Shown here: positions 11,399 through 22,663 of the stretch, piece by piece
Layout of the letters: each line of letters opens with the position of its first letter
Numbering within the stretch: position 1 is the first letter of the stretch
The notes under the pieces: model-generated
What the model saw: the letters and a program-made list of their open reading frames with translations, nothing else
What the model was told of the DNA's origin: nothing
Databases searched by the model: none
Made by a program: the position numbers and the translations under genes
Origin: Polymyxa betae
Taxonomy: Eukaryota; Endomyxa; Phytomyxea; Plasmodiophorida; Plasmodiophoridae
Assembly: GCA_003693705.1 (NCBI GenBank)
Contig: RBZT01000364.1
Span: forward strand, 1-64,000
Direction of reading: 5' to 3'
DNA: 64,000 nucleotides

Positions 11399-12757
11399 AT
11401 GTTTGTCGTGTTAATATGGCTTCTGGCTGCTGAGGCCATAGCGCTATCACAAGGCTCGACCTGGGAGCTGAATCGGCAGGCAATCGAGCTAGCCCAAAAT
11501 GGTGATCTGCAGGGGGCCCTGAATAAATTCAATTTAGCTCTAGAAGTACGTTGTCCTACAACTGGTTGACTTATCTAAATGTAAATTTAGACCAGCCCGA
11601 AGAATCGGGAGCTGTTTAATAATTTGGGAGTCACACTCATGCGAATGGGGAAACTCCAGCCAGCCTTGGATGCTTTTGAAAAGGCTCTTGATATCGATCC
11701 CAACCATCGCGATGCTCTTGATAACCGCCGCGAACTTCTTACCTTCATGGAAAACTCGAAAGCTGGAAAAGCTTCGTTTGAACCGCTTGAGCTTAAACCC
11801 AGGTTGAAACTGCCTCGAATTACATACAAGCAGTTGGAGTCGCCGGGATATGAAGAATATGCTGAAGGAAAGAAGCCCTTCATTCTGATTGGGGCAGCGC
11901 CTAGTTGGCCCCTATTTCAACAAAATCCGGAATGGATTTTAGAGCACCTGAAAGAAGAATGTTTGAATTCGACTGCCGACTTTTATCCACATAATATGGG
12001 TAGGGCAACATCCAGGCCGTTTCTGATACCCTTATGGCAGGCAATTGCTGAACTTCAAAATCCATCGGGAGACTTTCCTGCAGATCCGAATTATCCTGGT
12101 ACATATATTCAGTGGAATGTCCCAATGGCGGAATGGGGTTTTCTACGAAAACTCATGCATCCGATGCCCAAAGCATTTCGTTCAGATGAACGCTGGTTGC
12201 GAGAATGTCTTGTTGACAGCAACCTTATCAATGAATATTCTCTGAAATTACATTGGCGAATGCTGCTGATTGGAACCGAAAAAGCAGGCATGTTCTTTCA
12301 TAAGGACGTTCTTCGTGGGTCATCATGGCAAGTTCAAGTATCTGGAGAGAAACGTTGGACTTTATGCGACCCAATTGCAAACGAAGCAAAATTATACGAT
12401 CCTGGGGATATAGACACGTTCTCACCAGACCTAACCAAATTCCCAAGATTTGCAGATTCAGTTTGCTACGATGATGTTGTAAAGAGAGGAGAGATGCTGT
12501 TTTATCCTGGCGATTATTGGCATCAGACATTGAATCTGCAGACGCCAACAATTTCTATCTCTGGAACTATTGTGGACAACAACAACTACGAAAGTGTCAC
12601 AGAAGAATTACAAGCTGAATGCTCATATGGTAAATGGAAATGGCATCTGAGCAACCAGCTTTGCGATGCACTTCAGAACTGTTTTGATCTGTGGGATGAT
12701 GGACTTTTGAATCTCCATCCGCCTTCCAGGACTTCAGAATTGAAATCTGAACTCTAA
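11399..12757 (+). CDS. secretory-pathway TPR and JmjC (cupin-8) oxygenase
   Basis: Predicted Fe(II)/2-oxoglutarate dioxygenase. Exons 11399-11545 and 11591-12757 (45-nt phase-0 intron) give 437 residues. It begins with a signal peptide (MFVVLIWLLAAEAIALS), continues with about two TPR-like helical repeats (NNLGVTLMRMGKLQPALDAFEKAL.IDPNHRDA), then a JmjC domain. The iron-binding HxD is in FFHKDVLRGSSWQVQ and the distal His in YPGDYWHQTLN. GEKRW and PTISISGT are typical of the JMJD6/FIH/HSPBAP1-like cupin-8 group. A signal peptide on such a protein suggests hydroxylation of a luminal or secreted substrate, as in JMJD8 or P4H-TM settings. No ER-retention tail is obvious (ends TSELKSEL; the final SEL is only loosely similar to KDEL). 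The substrate is unknown. Confidence 0.85.
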
Positions 12758-12894
12758 CAATCACTACTTATAAGAGTATCTAAAAAAATTAAATATAATT
12801 TTCTTAAAATGTTATAACGAAGAGTAGTAGCCCTTAAATTGACAAGAAGCTATCTCTCTCCGAAGTGTTTCCGGCAGAATGCAGAGAGCCTAAG

Positions 12895-14429
12895 ATGCAT
12901 ATCGTAGTAGCTCCGAACGCCTTCAAGGAATGCCTAACAGCCGATCGCGTTGGCGAAGCGATAGCCAAAGGATGCCGTCAAGTGTCAGCCTATGCTGATG
13001 ATGAAACGACCATTGATATAATTCCTTTGGCTGATGGCGGTGACGGTCAGACGAAAGATAGCCGCGTCTATCTATTCTTATTGCTTGAAAACAGGAACGG
13101 CTGTAATTTTATCGGATTATTACGGTGCTGGCTGGAAAGACGTTCCAGTACACATTGACACTTGTTGTATGCCAGTTAAAAAAAGTGTCTTAGGCTCATG
13201 ATCCATTGGGAAGGCTAATCAACTCGGGATTCTCATGCAGCATAGAAAACAGCTTTGTCGTCATAGAAATCGCCAAGGCCAGCGGTTTAGCTCTATTAAC
13301 AGGTCGCTTTTAATTTATTATCTCGTTTTCTGACCGCATTCAGATTCGGAAAAGGACCCGATGAGAACTTCAAGTCGTGGCGTTGGCGACCTTCTGCGGG
13401 CCGCTGTACAACTAGGGATGGAAAATATTACAGTATCTCTGGGCGGATCTGCAACGAATGATGCTGGAGCAGGGATGGCGTATGCGCTAGGTTTTAAATT
13501 CTACGACACCAAGGGGAAGGAAATTGTTCCATCCGGTGGCAACCTACGAGAAATCAGGACCTGTCTTTTTCCTTCTGAGCCGAAGGACACGTTAGCACCG
13601 CTTTTAGAGTTCGTTGAATTGTGTGATAACTCGGCGACAGAGAGATTTATAACATGCTGAAATTAATCTCTTTGACCGTGGCTGTCGATGTCGATTCTCC
13701 ATTGACTGGAAAGGGAGGTGCCACAGACAAGTTTTCACCACAGAAAGGTCTTCCAGTAGTAAGTGATGAGAAATGTTATACATAATTGTTGCATAGGAGC
13801 CAAACCAGAAGACATGGTGGTGTTAGAAGAAGGACTTCGATCGATGCTGAGGCTTTGGACCCAAGACGCCAACTTTGACAGAAATTTCGACTATATTGGC
13901 CCTGGTACAGGAGCCGCTGGGGGTATGATAGCTAAACAGCAAAACGAGCATTGACAAATATTTGCCTTCAGGACTAGGAGCGGGATTGGTTGCATTCTGT
14001 GGAGCAACAATGAAATCTGGATTTCAACTCGTCTCTGAAGCTGTGGATCTGGAAGCGCGGCTTTCCAAAGCTGATTTGGTATTCACAGCTGAGGGCATGG
14101 TCGATTCTAGTAGAGGAAAGGTAATGAGGCGATTTTATATCAAATGAACCAAATTTAAAACCTTTGTCTAGGTCCCAATGTCGGTGGCTGAACTGTGCCA
14201 GAAATTGAACAAGCCATGCGCTGCAGTCACTGGAAAAATGCCTTCGTTGACCGACATTCAGGCATTAAATGCATCTGGTTTGTCGGCTGGGATATTCTGC
14301 ATCGCTCCCGGGCCTGTCACCCTTCAGCAATCCATGAAGGATTCCGAACTTCTTATCCAGCAGACGTCGGAGCAAATCCTACGTGCTTTCACAGCCAGCA
14401 AGCACAGCCAGCGAGAAGCCCACACCTAA
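12895..14429 (+). CDS. glycerate kinase, bacterial GlxK/GarK type
   Basis: Phosphorylates glycerate, feeding it into glycolysis or photorespiratory salvage. The start (MHIVVAPNAFKECLTADRVGEAI) and PLADGGDG are the hallmark of the GlxK/GarK family rather than plant GLYK or animal GLYCTK. Further signatures are FVVIEIAKASGLALL, SRGVGDLL, VSLGGSATNDAGAGMAYALG, DVDSPLTG.GGA...FSPQKG, GPGTGAAGGLGAG and the final GK.P.SVA region. Exons: 12895-13045, 13095-13184, 13246-13302, 13344 to about 13608, then others split by introns near 13760-13797, 13925-13971 and 14119-14172. One small intron near 13610-13641 is uncertain (32 nt as drawn). The introns look like those of the neighbours, so the gene is resident, but the family is essentially bacterial. 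Confidence 0.87.
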
Positions 14430-14657
14430 CAAGCTCCTGAGCACTTGTTATTTCTGTATACACAGCGTGAAATTCTTCGAAGTCTTTATCAACCATAGTA
14501 AACATAATACGAGCATCCGGTCATTCAATCTTCCAGACGGACAAGGGTAACGTGACTCAACAGTCGATGGCAGACGAGGGACTCCTGTTGTTGTTTCTAG
14601 AAGGAATGTAAAGCGATCTGAACGGCACTCTTAAAAACGGAGGGTTTATATCGCATA

Positions 14658-14909
14658 ATGGCTGCCAAACTTGTCGCCGTTGTTCTATTGCTCTTATCAC
14701 TGGTTTCAGCTCAAGTATCGTCTCAGATCCAAAAGAAAGTGGATAACGCTAATTCGAAGCTACCAGTTCCTCTTCCAGTTATCATCGGTGCTGTTGTCGC
14801 TGTTATTATCGTAATTTTCCTGTGCTGCTGTTGCCGACAGTTTGCTTGCTGTGCCGCATCCACAGCTGCATGTTGCTGTTTGGCGCCCTCTGCCGAAGCT
14901 CTGTGCTGA
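14658..14909 (+). CDS. small signal-peptide, single-TM, cysteine-rich protein
   Basis: An 83-residue single-exon frame. It starts with a clean signal peptide (MAAKLVAVVLLLLSLVSAQV), has a short luminal stretch of about 20 residues, and then a strong transmembrane helix (VIIGAVVAVIIVIFL). The helix runs directly into a cysteine cluster (CCCCRQFACCAASTAACCCL). The juxtamembrane cysteines would suit palmitoylation. No family is recognised. A protein of the same plan lies at 51573-51794. Confidence 0.65.
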   Translation: MAAKLVAVVLLLLSLVSAQVSSQIQKKVDNANSKLPVPLPVIIGAVVAVIIVIFLCCCCRQFACCAASTAACCCLAPSAEALC

Positions 14910-15123
14910 AGAACCGTAACTACATCCTCAATATATGCTTGCAGCGAATCTAAGCTGTTGAAATTTTGGATCGAACACGAATAGTTCGTGGAAGTTGGAA
15001 AACCCATATTTCATCGCAGGATAGGGTCGTCCATGATTACCTCACTGCTGCTTGTATATTAAGAAAAACTAGCAACAGCTCACACTGTTGGCGTGTTCGA
15101 ATGTTGAGCAACGTTCAGGTTAT

Positions 15124-16331
15124 TTATAATAGGACGTAATCATCAGTTTCTGTAGAAGTTTCCGGCGCGTTGTATCTCGGTTTGTCTTGTTGCATATCGA
15201 ACATCGGAGGGCTGATTGCAGATGCTTCCTTCCAGAAGGTGTCTAACGACTCTCTTGAGTCGATTAAAAACGCCAAGGCAAGGCAAGGGTCTAGATCAGA
15301 AACAGGTATCGCTCGTACATAACTGCAGTGGAATGACGACGTCTGTTAACAATGTCAGCAACTATTTGGAGCACGTTTCAGAAAACATACATCCCGGTCC
15401 AGCTCATCATCGCTAACAAACTGCTGGTTGATGTGAGGATCGAAATAAAGCAACTGATCTCCACATGTCCCAACTATATACAGCGATGATCGAGGGCGCC
15501 CTCCCTATTACAGTTGTGAAAATTGAAAACTCCAATGAAAGTAGAATACGTACAATAAAACCGCAGGACTGCGAGATTTGCACAGCTTGTAATAAGGCTG
15601 AAGAATAAACTGGATTTACAAAACGACCTAGTCCTAGCCGCAGGGGAATGACGATTAAAGCTCGATTCCATTTCACACCATCATCGCTGCAAACGCTTAA
15701 AATTTCATCTTTATACAAACCTAACTGAGAGTTAGATACCAATAAACACACACCCTGTCTCATTTACCGTCATCGCAAACAATAAAACGAAAATGGTCGA
15801 ATTGAATTGAGCTTAAACATGAAGCTATCATATGACAGATCTCCGATGGTCCATACCACTGCCCAGCACCAGGTTTACTTCTGCTTGATTCCGTGAGTCG
15901 ATGTACAGATAGGGCGTGTTCTGGTGTATCGATGAACCATCTTAGCGCTTCTCTTTCACTGCACCAAAACGAATCAATCATTATAAACTGTTGACATCCG
16001 AGATGGTATTTACTCAGTCTGAATTCGGAGAAGAACATTTGCTAACAGCATCTGACCGGAACGAATCATGCACCCCCAGCCCGCATCGCTTTCATAACCC
16101 AATAACGGCGGAAACCCTTTCCGATAAGTGATCCATATCAAGGAGTATAATCTACAGCCTCTATTATAGACCCATTCAGCAACTGCTAGCTCGCCATTAC
16201 ACTTCACGAGCGGCTTCCAAACTCAAGCCCGATCGCCCAAATATCGTGATCTGTTGGGACGACCCGGGGCTGAAGTCCCCCATGTGTCGCCTGATGTAGT
16301 TGGACAGGCTCTGAGCCAGCTCATAAATCAT
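15124..16331 (-). CDS. ATG4: ATG4 cysteine protease
   Basis: Autophagy protease that trims ATG8 and removes it from lipid. From ATG at 16331: a short leader, then [13 protein letters not shown] and [17 protein letters not shown] with the catalytic Cys of WGCM. After that come GEWYGPS-like, [14 protein letters not shown], and [12 protein letters not shown]...LYFDPH with the Asp and His of the DPH motif, then SSFHC and [13 protein letters not shown]. It ends TETDDYVLL at the stop (15124-15126). Acidic residues plus Y-x-x-L at the extreme C terminus match an LC3/ATG8-interacting motif, in the position where ATG4B has one. Introns are GT-AG, about 45-50 nt. A plus-strand frame at 15216-15416 is only the shadow of the last exon. 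Confidence 0.9.
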
Positions 16332-17121
16332 TATTTCGACTGGTTAGAAATGAGAGGTGGACCATGAATCGGCCATTTTACATTACAATAGTCGGACTTG
16401 TTTAAAATGCAGCTGCCTTCAACATATCTCGTCACGCAGGTGTGTTGTTGCTGATTTTCGGTTTGATATTCGCCAGCCCCCATTATCGTTCAATTTTACT
16501 ATCGCAGCAGCGCCTGACGATCGTTGATGGCTTGAGGTCTCTGTTCCGCATGCTCCGCTCGGGCAATGACAAGACACTTTGGTAACCTGCTAGAGCGTGA
16601 AACTGTTCGACGGTTACAACGTAGAAGCTAGCTAGCTCTGCCTTTTGTGCTTGCACCTCTAATGCTTTATTAAACGCTCTAAAATTGCCTCGAATACGAC
16701 CAAAGTTTGTCGAACTCATTTCGGCATCTAATGGTCATTTTTACGAAAACAACCGCTTATTATAATAGTGCAGGCAAATATTCTATCTACAGTAGCTCCC
16801 CTCTGACAATCTTCAGCAGCCCGTCAGCTCGCTAGGATGCATTTGTTATTGAAGGTACTTATAATGCTCGGCAATGAACATGTTTTGTAAGTTCATTAAA
16901 CCCCGGTTGCACTTCGGGAACCAAGACCAGAGCTTAACGAGCTTAAGTCAGGGCTGCCGAGCCCCGAGCCCGTTCATCGAAATTGATTCGCGCCTGACAA
17001 CTCTGACTCTTCATGAAACCGGTGAATCAAAGTCCAGGTAAAACTGCGCATCCAGCTCTGGGAGCAATCGAGATTCCACGAAGTCGATTTCATTTCGACT
17101 TATTTGTAAACTAGTCGATAG
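16332..17121. other. unresolved interval between ATG4 and the ankyrin gene
   Basis: Two competing small readings overlap here. On the plus strand, 16440-16585 encodes a hydrophobic segment (VLLLIFGLIFASPHYRSILLSQ) ending in a stop, but no start codon joins it in phase. On the minus strand, 16719-16483 is open (MSSTNFGRIRGNFRAFNKAL...). Neither resembles a known family. From 16740 to 17121 I see nothing coding; this is the likely promoter of the ankyrin gene. Confidence 0.3.
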
Positions 17122-18703
17122 ATGCCCGGTGGCAAGCATAGAAATACGTCACCGGACGCCTGCTTGGTTGCCGGTGATCTCCTATTACTTCGACACAGGC
17201 TACCGCTGGAAATAATTGTGAAGGTTTTCCGCTTTCATCTACCTCCGAACAACGCCTCTTTCCGGAAGCAGTTCCGTAAGGAGTTCGCCGTTCTTGATGC
17301 TATCCGAGCGCGCCAATACACGTCACATGAGGCGATTTTGAGGGCTATCAATAACCGTGAAAGGTGACCCAATACTTTTTTTGCCTGTACTGCTGATGTA
17401 ACTTCAGGGTGGGCGTTATCAAGCTTCTGATCGATCGCGGTGCCGATGTCAACGCCTATGACCGGGACTATCTGGAAACAGCCCTGATGAGAGCGGCTGC
17501 TAACGGAAAGTAGGCCATCTTGCACTTCCGAAGCCGACCCGGCTCTCAGCCAATTGATTCAGTCACGAAATCGCCGAATTGCTACTGCATCACGGCGCCC
17601 GAACAGACCCGACAAATTCGCAGCACGAAACCGCTCTGCTATTGTCAATCTCGCACGCTCAGTTAGTTACCAGCGCCCTGTTCGTGTCTGCTGCTGCTAA
17701 TTCTCCCATCAGCTATGAAACAACTTTGCTGTTGTTGCAGCACGGTGCTTTCGTTAATGCCAAAAACGAATTACATGAGACACCACTTATTATCGCCTGC
17801 TACGCTGGCATGTACGTTGAAATCTGGACGCTATTGGTTGCTGATTGGATGAATCCAGTGTGAAAATAGTGGAACGACTTCTGCATTATGGAGCCGACAT
17901 CAGCGTAGCTGACGATCACGGCTGCACAGCCTTGATGGTAGCTGCCAAGAAAGGGCGGTAGGTCAAGGGTGGCACCCTTTTCTTCGTGGCTTTGAGCTGG
18001 GTCGTAGAAATGATATAGTCGATCTGCTGCTTCGTCATGGAGCCACCGATGAAGATCGCGATAACGAAGGACGCACCGCCCTGATGCTAACCGCAACTGA
18101 AAGCCATCATCATAGGTTCTATTACTACCAAATGGAGGTTTTATTCTTATTGAAATTCAGCGTTGACGTGGCCCGGCAATTGATGGAATCTGGATCGCCA
18201 ATTGAAGCATTGGATCGGTATGGCCAGACGGCTTTAATCATCGCTGCATCCAAGGGAGAGTACGTCAGTGTATTTTTCATAGAATGATAACTGAACCATT
18301 GCTTAAACAGTCAGCAATCCGGGATAGTCCAGAGCTTACTGAAGAGGAAATCGAACGCGAACGTTGTTGATTCCGAGTCTAGGACAGCTTTAATGAGGGC
18401 TGTATCTGCAGGAAGGTTCCAAAAGTCTCCAGCTATCTTGTTTCCGATAACTTATTCGTGTCATTCAGTTATAAAGTGACTTCGATGCTCTTGAACTATG
18501 GTGCTGCTGTAAATGTGACGACGAGGAAAAACGAAACGGCGCTTTCCATTGCATATAGTCGCGGATTGTAAGAATGTTGAACAGATTTGTAAGTTGTTGT
18601 CAACCTTGTTAGTGAGGACATCGCTGCGTTATTGATACATCACGGCGCTATAAAATCCGAGCCTTATCGCATGAAGGCGACGACATCAAGGAGAAGAATA
18701 TAG
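17122..18703 (+). CDS. ankyrin-repeat protein
   Basis: Interaction scaffold with at least seven ankyrin repeats. The first exon (from ATG 17122) has a leader with an F-box-like helix (LPLEIIVKVF). It is followed by repeats with consensus parts such as VIKLLIDRGADVNAYDRDYLETALMRAAANG, EIAELLLHHGA, LLLLQHGAFVNAKNELHETPLIIACYAG, RLLHYGADISVADDHGCTALMVAAKKG and LLLRHGATDEDRDNEGRTALMLT. Introns of about 45-60 nt fall repeatedly at the same place, between the two halves of a repeat (after AAANGK, AKKG and similar), implying exon duplication. The stop at 18701-18703 follows a basic tail. The first half-kilobase is GC-richer. Partners are unknown. Confidence 0.8.
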
Positions 18704-18786
18704 ATCCAGGAGGGAACTGTTTAATCAAAATAATGTCATTAATATAGTATAGCTCTGACGATATATGTGTCCGCGTAGTTCAGCAT

Positions 18787-19564
18787 CTAATTAAAAATAC
18801 TGAATGTGAAGTAGGACAAGGCCGATGTGATCCATTTGGTGAGATTCATGATATGGCGAACAGATATCCTATGGTCAGAGCAAAAGATGCAAATGCACAT
18901 TTGAATCACGTTCAACAAACAGAAAGCAGAGAGCATGTTTAAAGCGCCGCCTAGACGAGCTATTTTCCCGCGATTGCAGCAGAAAACAACAATGGTTGTA
19001 TAGAAAGCAGCGAATCCGATTAGTGCAGGAATGCGCATGCTGTGGAAGATGTCTTGCTTACAGAATTCTTGAACAGGGCTAAATTCGTTCGCGTTTGCAT
19101 CCATGACGAACTCGACCAGGAGAAAGAAGCACGTAGAGACGATCACGAACGCGTATGGAATCCAGAGCGTCAATGACCGATACTTCCCCGGTCTGAAGCT
19201 ATTACCGCGCTCGAGGCTTTTCGACAGCATACACTTTCCAACAACGTTGACTATGTAATAGTCAAGTGTCAAATAGTTTGGTGTGATTAAGCCACAAGAC
19301 GTAGGGCAAAATGTTGCGGATGAGTTGTTCTCAGGAGCACTATTAATGGCGTCGAGGCCCCCCGACGAAGCGACATAGTTATCTGAATGAATAGAACCGA
19401 ACATCAGGAACGGAACCTGCGCCTTTTGTCAGTGCTATTATATCGCCCCTGTTCAGTAGCAGGATAATGTTACCATTCCATGGTACAGTATCATTGCTCG
19501 GTCGTCGTCTGACTAGACGATGGTCGGCCAATACTTGAAGCTTGGTCTGAGACTTCACTGACAT
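18787..19564 (-). CDS. multi-pass membrane protein, unknown family
   Basis: Start chosen at ATG 19564 (MSVKSQTKLQVL), because the longer frame upstream begins without ATG. An intron of about 35 nt near 19384-19419 joins exon 1 to the main exon. At least three transmembrane helices are visible (WIPYAFVIVSTCFFLLVEFV; IPALIGFAAFYTTIVVFCC; LSAFCLLNVIQMCICIFC), with a cysteine-containing loop (FCPTSCG) before the first. No recognised domain. It is convergent with the ankyrin gene, with stops about 85 bp apart. Confidence 0.5.
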
Positions 19565-19776
19565 GAGCGTCGTAGCCTTACGATTATCGGTCACTGAATG
19601 TTCCTGTTCCTCGCTCTCTTTCCGTCTCGATCCATCTCATCTAACTTTCTCTCGATCTCTGCGCAATGGTGTCAGGTTCTATCGTTAACAAGCTATTTAG
19701 CTGCAAGGCATTCAATTGGTATTTTTTGTTTGCCAGAATGCTGCACTTAGCTTTTTTACGCATCTGGATTCTGAAT

Positions 19777-20168
19777 TTATATCAGTGAAGTCACAGGCTG
19801 ATGTATTGCTGGTTGGACAAAAAAGTCAGAGATGACCTTCTGCATCAGCAGTGCTGGTTTGGTTGTAAAGTTACTACAGAGCTAGTTCCAGAAGTGCTCA
19901 CTATCAAGCTTTCAACCAATATCCGCAAACGTGTCCTTTCTGCTCGAGTCAGTAATCGACTCACTCTGATGGTCAATTGAATTAACCGCTCGTTATCAAT
20001 GCGAGGTTGTCGGATCTTTTCCAAATTTATCTCACGATAGTGCGATAAAACGGAAAGCCATTCATACAACTTCGAGCAACCCAAGTTTAAATTTTAAATT
20101 GCGAATTAAACAAGCAATAAGCAACACTGAATCAGAAGCAGCATCGTAGTGTAGAGAGAGTGGCGCAT
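19777..20168 (-). CDS. small putative secreted protein
   Basis: Spliced reading: ATG at 20168 gives a hydrophobic leader (MRHSLYTTMLLLIQCCLLL). A 43-nt GT-AG phase-0 intron follows, then LYEWLSVLSHYREINLEKIRQ and an Arg/Leu-rich helical stretch (RVSRLLTRAERTRLRILVESL). A second 38-nt intron leads to a short tail stopping at 19777. No family recognised. The start codon lies only about 22 bp from that of the divergent gene at 20191, so transcripts must overlap or one start is wrong. Confidence 0.4.
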
Positions 20169-20190
20169 CACTGTTCTGCGTCGTTTGCGA

Positions 20191-21487
20191 ATGTTTTCGC
20201 CATGTCATGGTGTGCTCTTGATCTTGTCAACGCTATTGGGGACTAGTCTTGCCCAGGATGCGTATGAATCCATGAGTCGCTTGGCATCTGCATCATCCTA
20301 AACAACGTTTTAGGTCTAACAACGAGGACAACGATTCCGAATCTGTGTGGATTCAGGTCTGTTAATCTTCTGTTTATTGCTATTGCATTATTTTGACATT
20401 CAGCTTGAAATGCAAGCAAGCAGTGTTTCAACATACTAAAGTCTACAAATTTCATTTATTGGTTTTCTTTCCATCATCAAGTTTCATCTCAGCTGATGTT
20501 GAAGTAACATTCACCAATGAACTAGCTTTTAGTTTACACTGTTTTAGACAGCGTTTTGGCCTAGTCGGCAAACCGATACAGAGCCGTTCTTCGAAGTGAA
20601 CTGGCCGACAACCGATGACGAAAACGAGCCAGCCGAATCGGGGCCCCATGTCATCATGCTGCCGCACGATCGCCATTGGGGAGCCCAATTCACGGTCGCT
20701 GAAACTGTGGAGAAGTTCCCTGAATTGATCGCACCTGCTGATGTCCTTTCGCTAGAAATTCGCCAAATTCAGGTATCATGATGACTGTCAGAACGGTCAA
20801 AATATTCAGGCTTTATACAGTCTAGCAATTCGTACGTGATTGTCCTGGAGGTCGATGATCAGGCCTTTAATGCGACTCGTGCTGTTCATTATATCGATCA
20901 TATCCTAAATTCTGAAGGGCGCCTTATCAGTGAGAAATGTCACACTCCGTTTTAAATCCCATTTAGACGTTATTGCAGAGACTTTATTACATGAAGCAGG
21001 AACTGGGCATAGATTTGCTTCTATTCCATTAGGTACATGTTATTTCTCTTATATAACTCTGCTTTTTTGAGGCTGTATTTAGACATGGTTGATTTCTGGC
21101 GATATGACATTCGAATCACTCCGGAAGCGATCGAACCAGGCGCCCTAACAGCTCTTGTAGCTTCTGTAACCGATGTTGATATGATATCGTCTTCGTTCTT
21201 CAACATTCCCGGGATGGTAAGTTCTGCGGTTATGAATAAGAAAAGAGATTTCATATCATTTCGGCTAGCGCGCGAAAAAATCGCCTCTCAACGATTGGCT
21301 GGCGACGCGACAGAATATCTGGCATTCTGCCAGAGATGTGCCGCTTGGACTAACGCTAACGACACGCTACCTCCGGGTCGTTGGCCAATACGCTCTATAT
21401 GCAGAAGTAGTGCAGCATGATCCTTCCCCTGAGCCAATAACTGTGGAATTTAATCCTAGTTCCGAAGATACAGAAATTGAGGTCTGA
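20191..21487 (+). CDS. secreted or luminal protein of unknown family
   Basis: ATG 20191 opens a signal peptide (MFSPCHGVLLILSTLLGTSLAQDA). This is spliced at 20258 to an acidic exon (SNNEDNDSESVWIQ), then through an unusually long intron of about 190 nt to TAFWPSRQTDTEPFFEVNWPT. Later exons encode beta-rich sequence (HVIMLPHDRHWGAQFTVAE; SNSYVIVLEVDDQAFN; VDFWRYDIRITPEAIEPG) and a last exon with a helical stretch and acidic end (PITVEFNPSSEDTEIE). Introns are GT-AG. The next gene is PIG-X, an ER membrane protein in the same orientation about 135 bp on, but I see no homology between them. No domain recognised. Confidence 0.5.
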
Positions 21488-21622
21488 ACTTGCCATTGCT
21501 CAATTTTATTTTCGAAAATGAGCATCTCGAATTGCTATTTATCGTGTTTTACAGTTTTACTCTTTATTCGTTTTGATTAATTGCTTTTTTTCACGCGTAG
21601 GTTATTTTGTCGCATTGGAGTC

Positions 21623-22662
21623 ATGACCAGCAGCTCGGTGGACGAATTCTTCATGTTGGTGGCGGCCAGCGCCGTACTGTTAGCCTTTCAAGGTTTTGCT
21701 ACCTGCCTTACACTGCATTCTCTAAATGCCTCCTTAGTCCAATATGGTACGATAATGTCCAGAAGGCGAAAATTATTCGCCGATTGGTGGGGAATGGGTT
21801 TCATCGGCATCTGGAGACATCGTTGCTTTTGAAATCGGACATTCCTGCCCCTTGTAATGTTTCTCTAATGATAATGGAGTTCCTGCCAACAGGCGCTTAT
21901 GTCGACCCAGACGAAATTGAGGTATTGCTGTATCTCTGTTTGTTGCATTCTGGCAGTTAAAATCCCTGTAGCGGTTGCGGCGGTTTCGAAATATCGATGT
22001 CTCAGTCATTGGCGATCCAATCAATATTGAACATCCAGCGTCAATGTCGACACAAAACGTCGTTTTTATCCATGTAAATAATGTCACAAGGTGCTAAACA
22101 ATTTCCCGACAAAGGTTCGTTCTGAATTTTTGTTAGAGAAAATTCTGATATGCAATGGTTCAACATTTCCGTTCCTATCCATTTGCGATATCAGCTTCCT
22201 GCACACGGGACCAGTTTCATGGATGTCGTCTTCCCCCCTCCCTCCGTGTTCGTTTCGTATTCAGGAACCGAACGTTCGCCGAGGTGCCCGAAAACCGGTT
22301 TGTAATCTAGCGCTATTTGTTCTTACACTAATGTTGGAATAAGGCACGATATGGCCTCAACCATTTTTGGTCGAATCTCATTTGCAGCAATGTCCTGGAT
22401 GGAACAATGTTTTGATAGAAAACTTTGCTGAAGATAGGGATCTGGAAAATACTGGTTAGCCTGCTTTTCGTGTTTATTTATGTGTTGACATGTTTCAGAG
22501 GCAAGCGTTCCAAGAGGCAATTCTAGTCAGCACCAGTTTGTACAGCTTGTGACATTTGCGTCGACTTCACTTGGAGCAGCTGTCATTCTCGTCACCATCT
22601 GGATATCAAGCAGGTCATCTGCAATGCAATCGAAGCCCGATATTTCCAAAAAAGCCCAATGA
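21623..22662 (+). CDS. PIGX: GPI mannosyltransferase I subunit PIG-X
   Basis: ER type I membrane protein that stabilises PIG-M, adding the first mannose to GPI anchors. The signal peptide (MTSSSVDEFFMLVAASAVL) joins through a 59-nt intron to WYDNVQKAKIIRRLVGNGFHRHLET. The family signatures follow: CNVSLMIMEFLPTGAYVDPDEIE (human DIPAGLYVDPYEL), the RNIDVSVIGDPINIEHPAS strand, and VPIHLRYQLPAHG (human LPVHCRYHRP). The last exon carries the transmembrane helix (VTFASTSLGAAVILVTIWI) and a short Lys-containing cytosolic tail, stopping at 22660-22662. The intron positions were placed by reading frame and GT-AG rule. Confidence 0.82.
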
Positions 22663-22663
22663 A

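Noticed and set aside
15216-15416. 66-codon plus-strand frame looking like a small gene
   Set aside because: It is antisense to the last exons of ATG4 ([21 protein letters not shown]).
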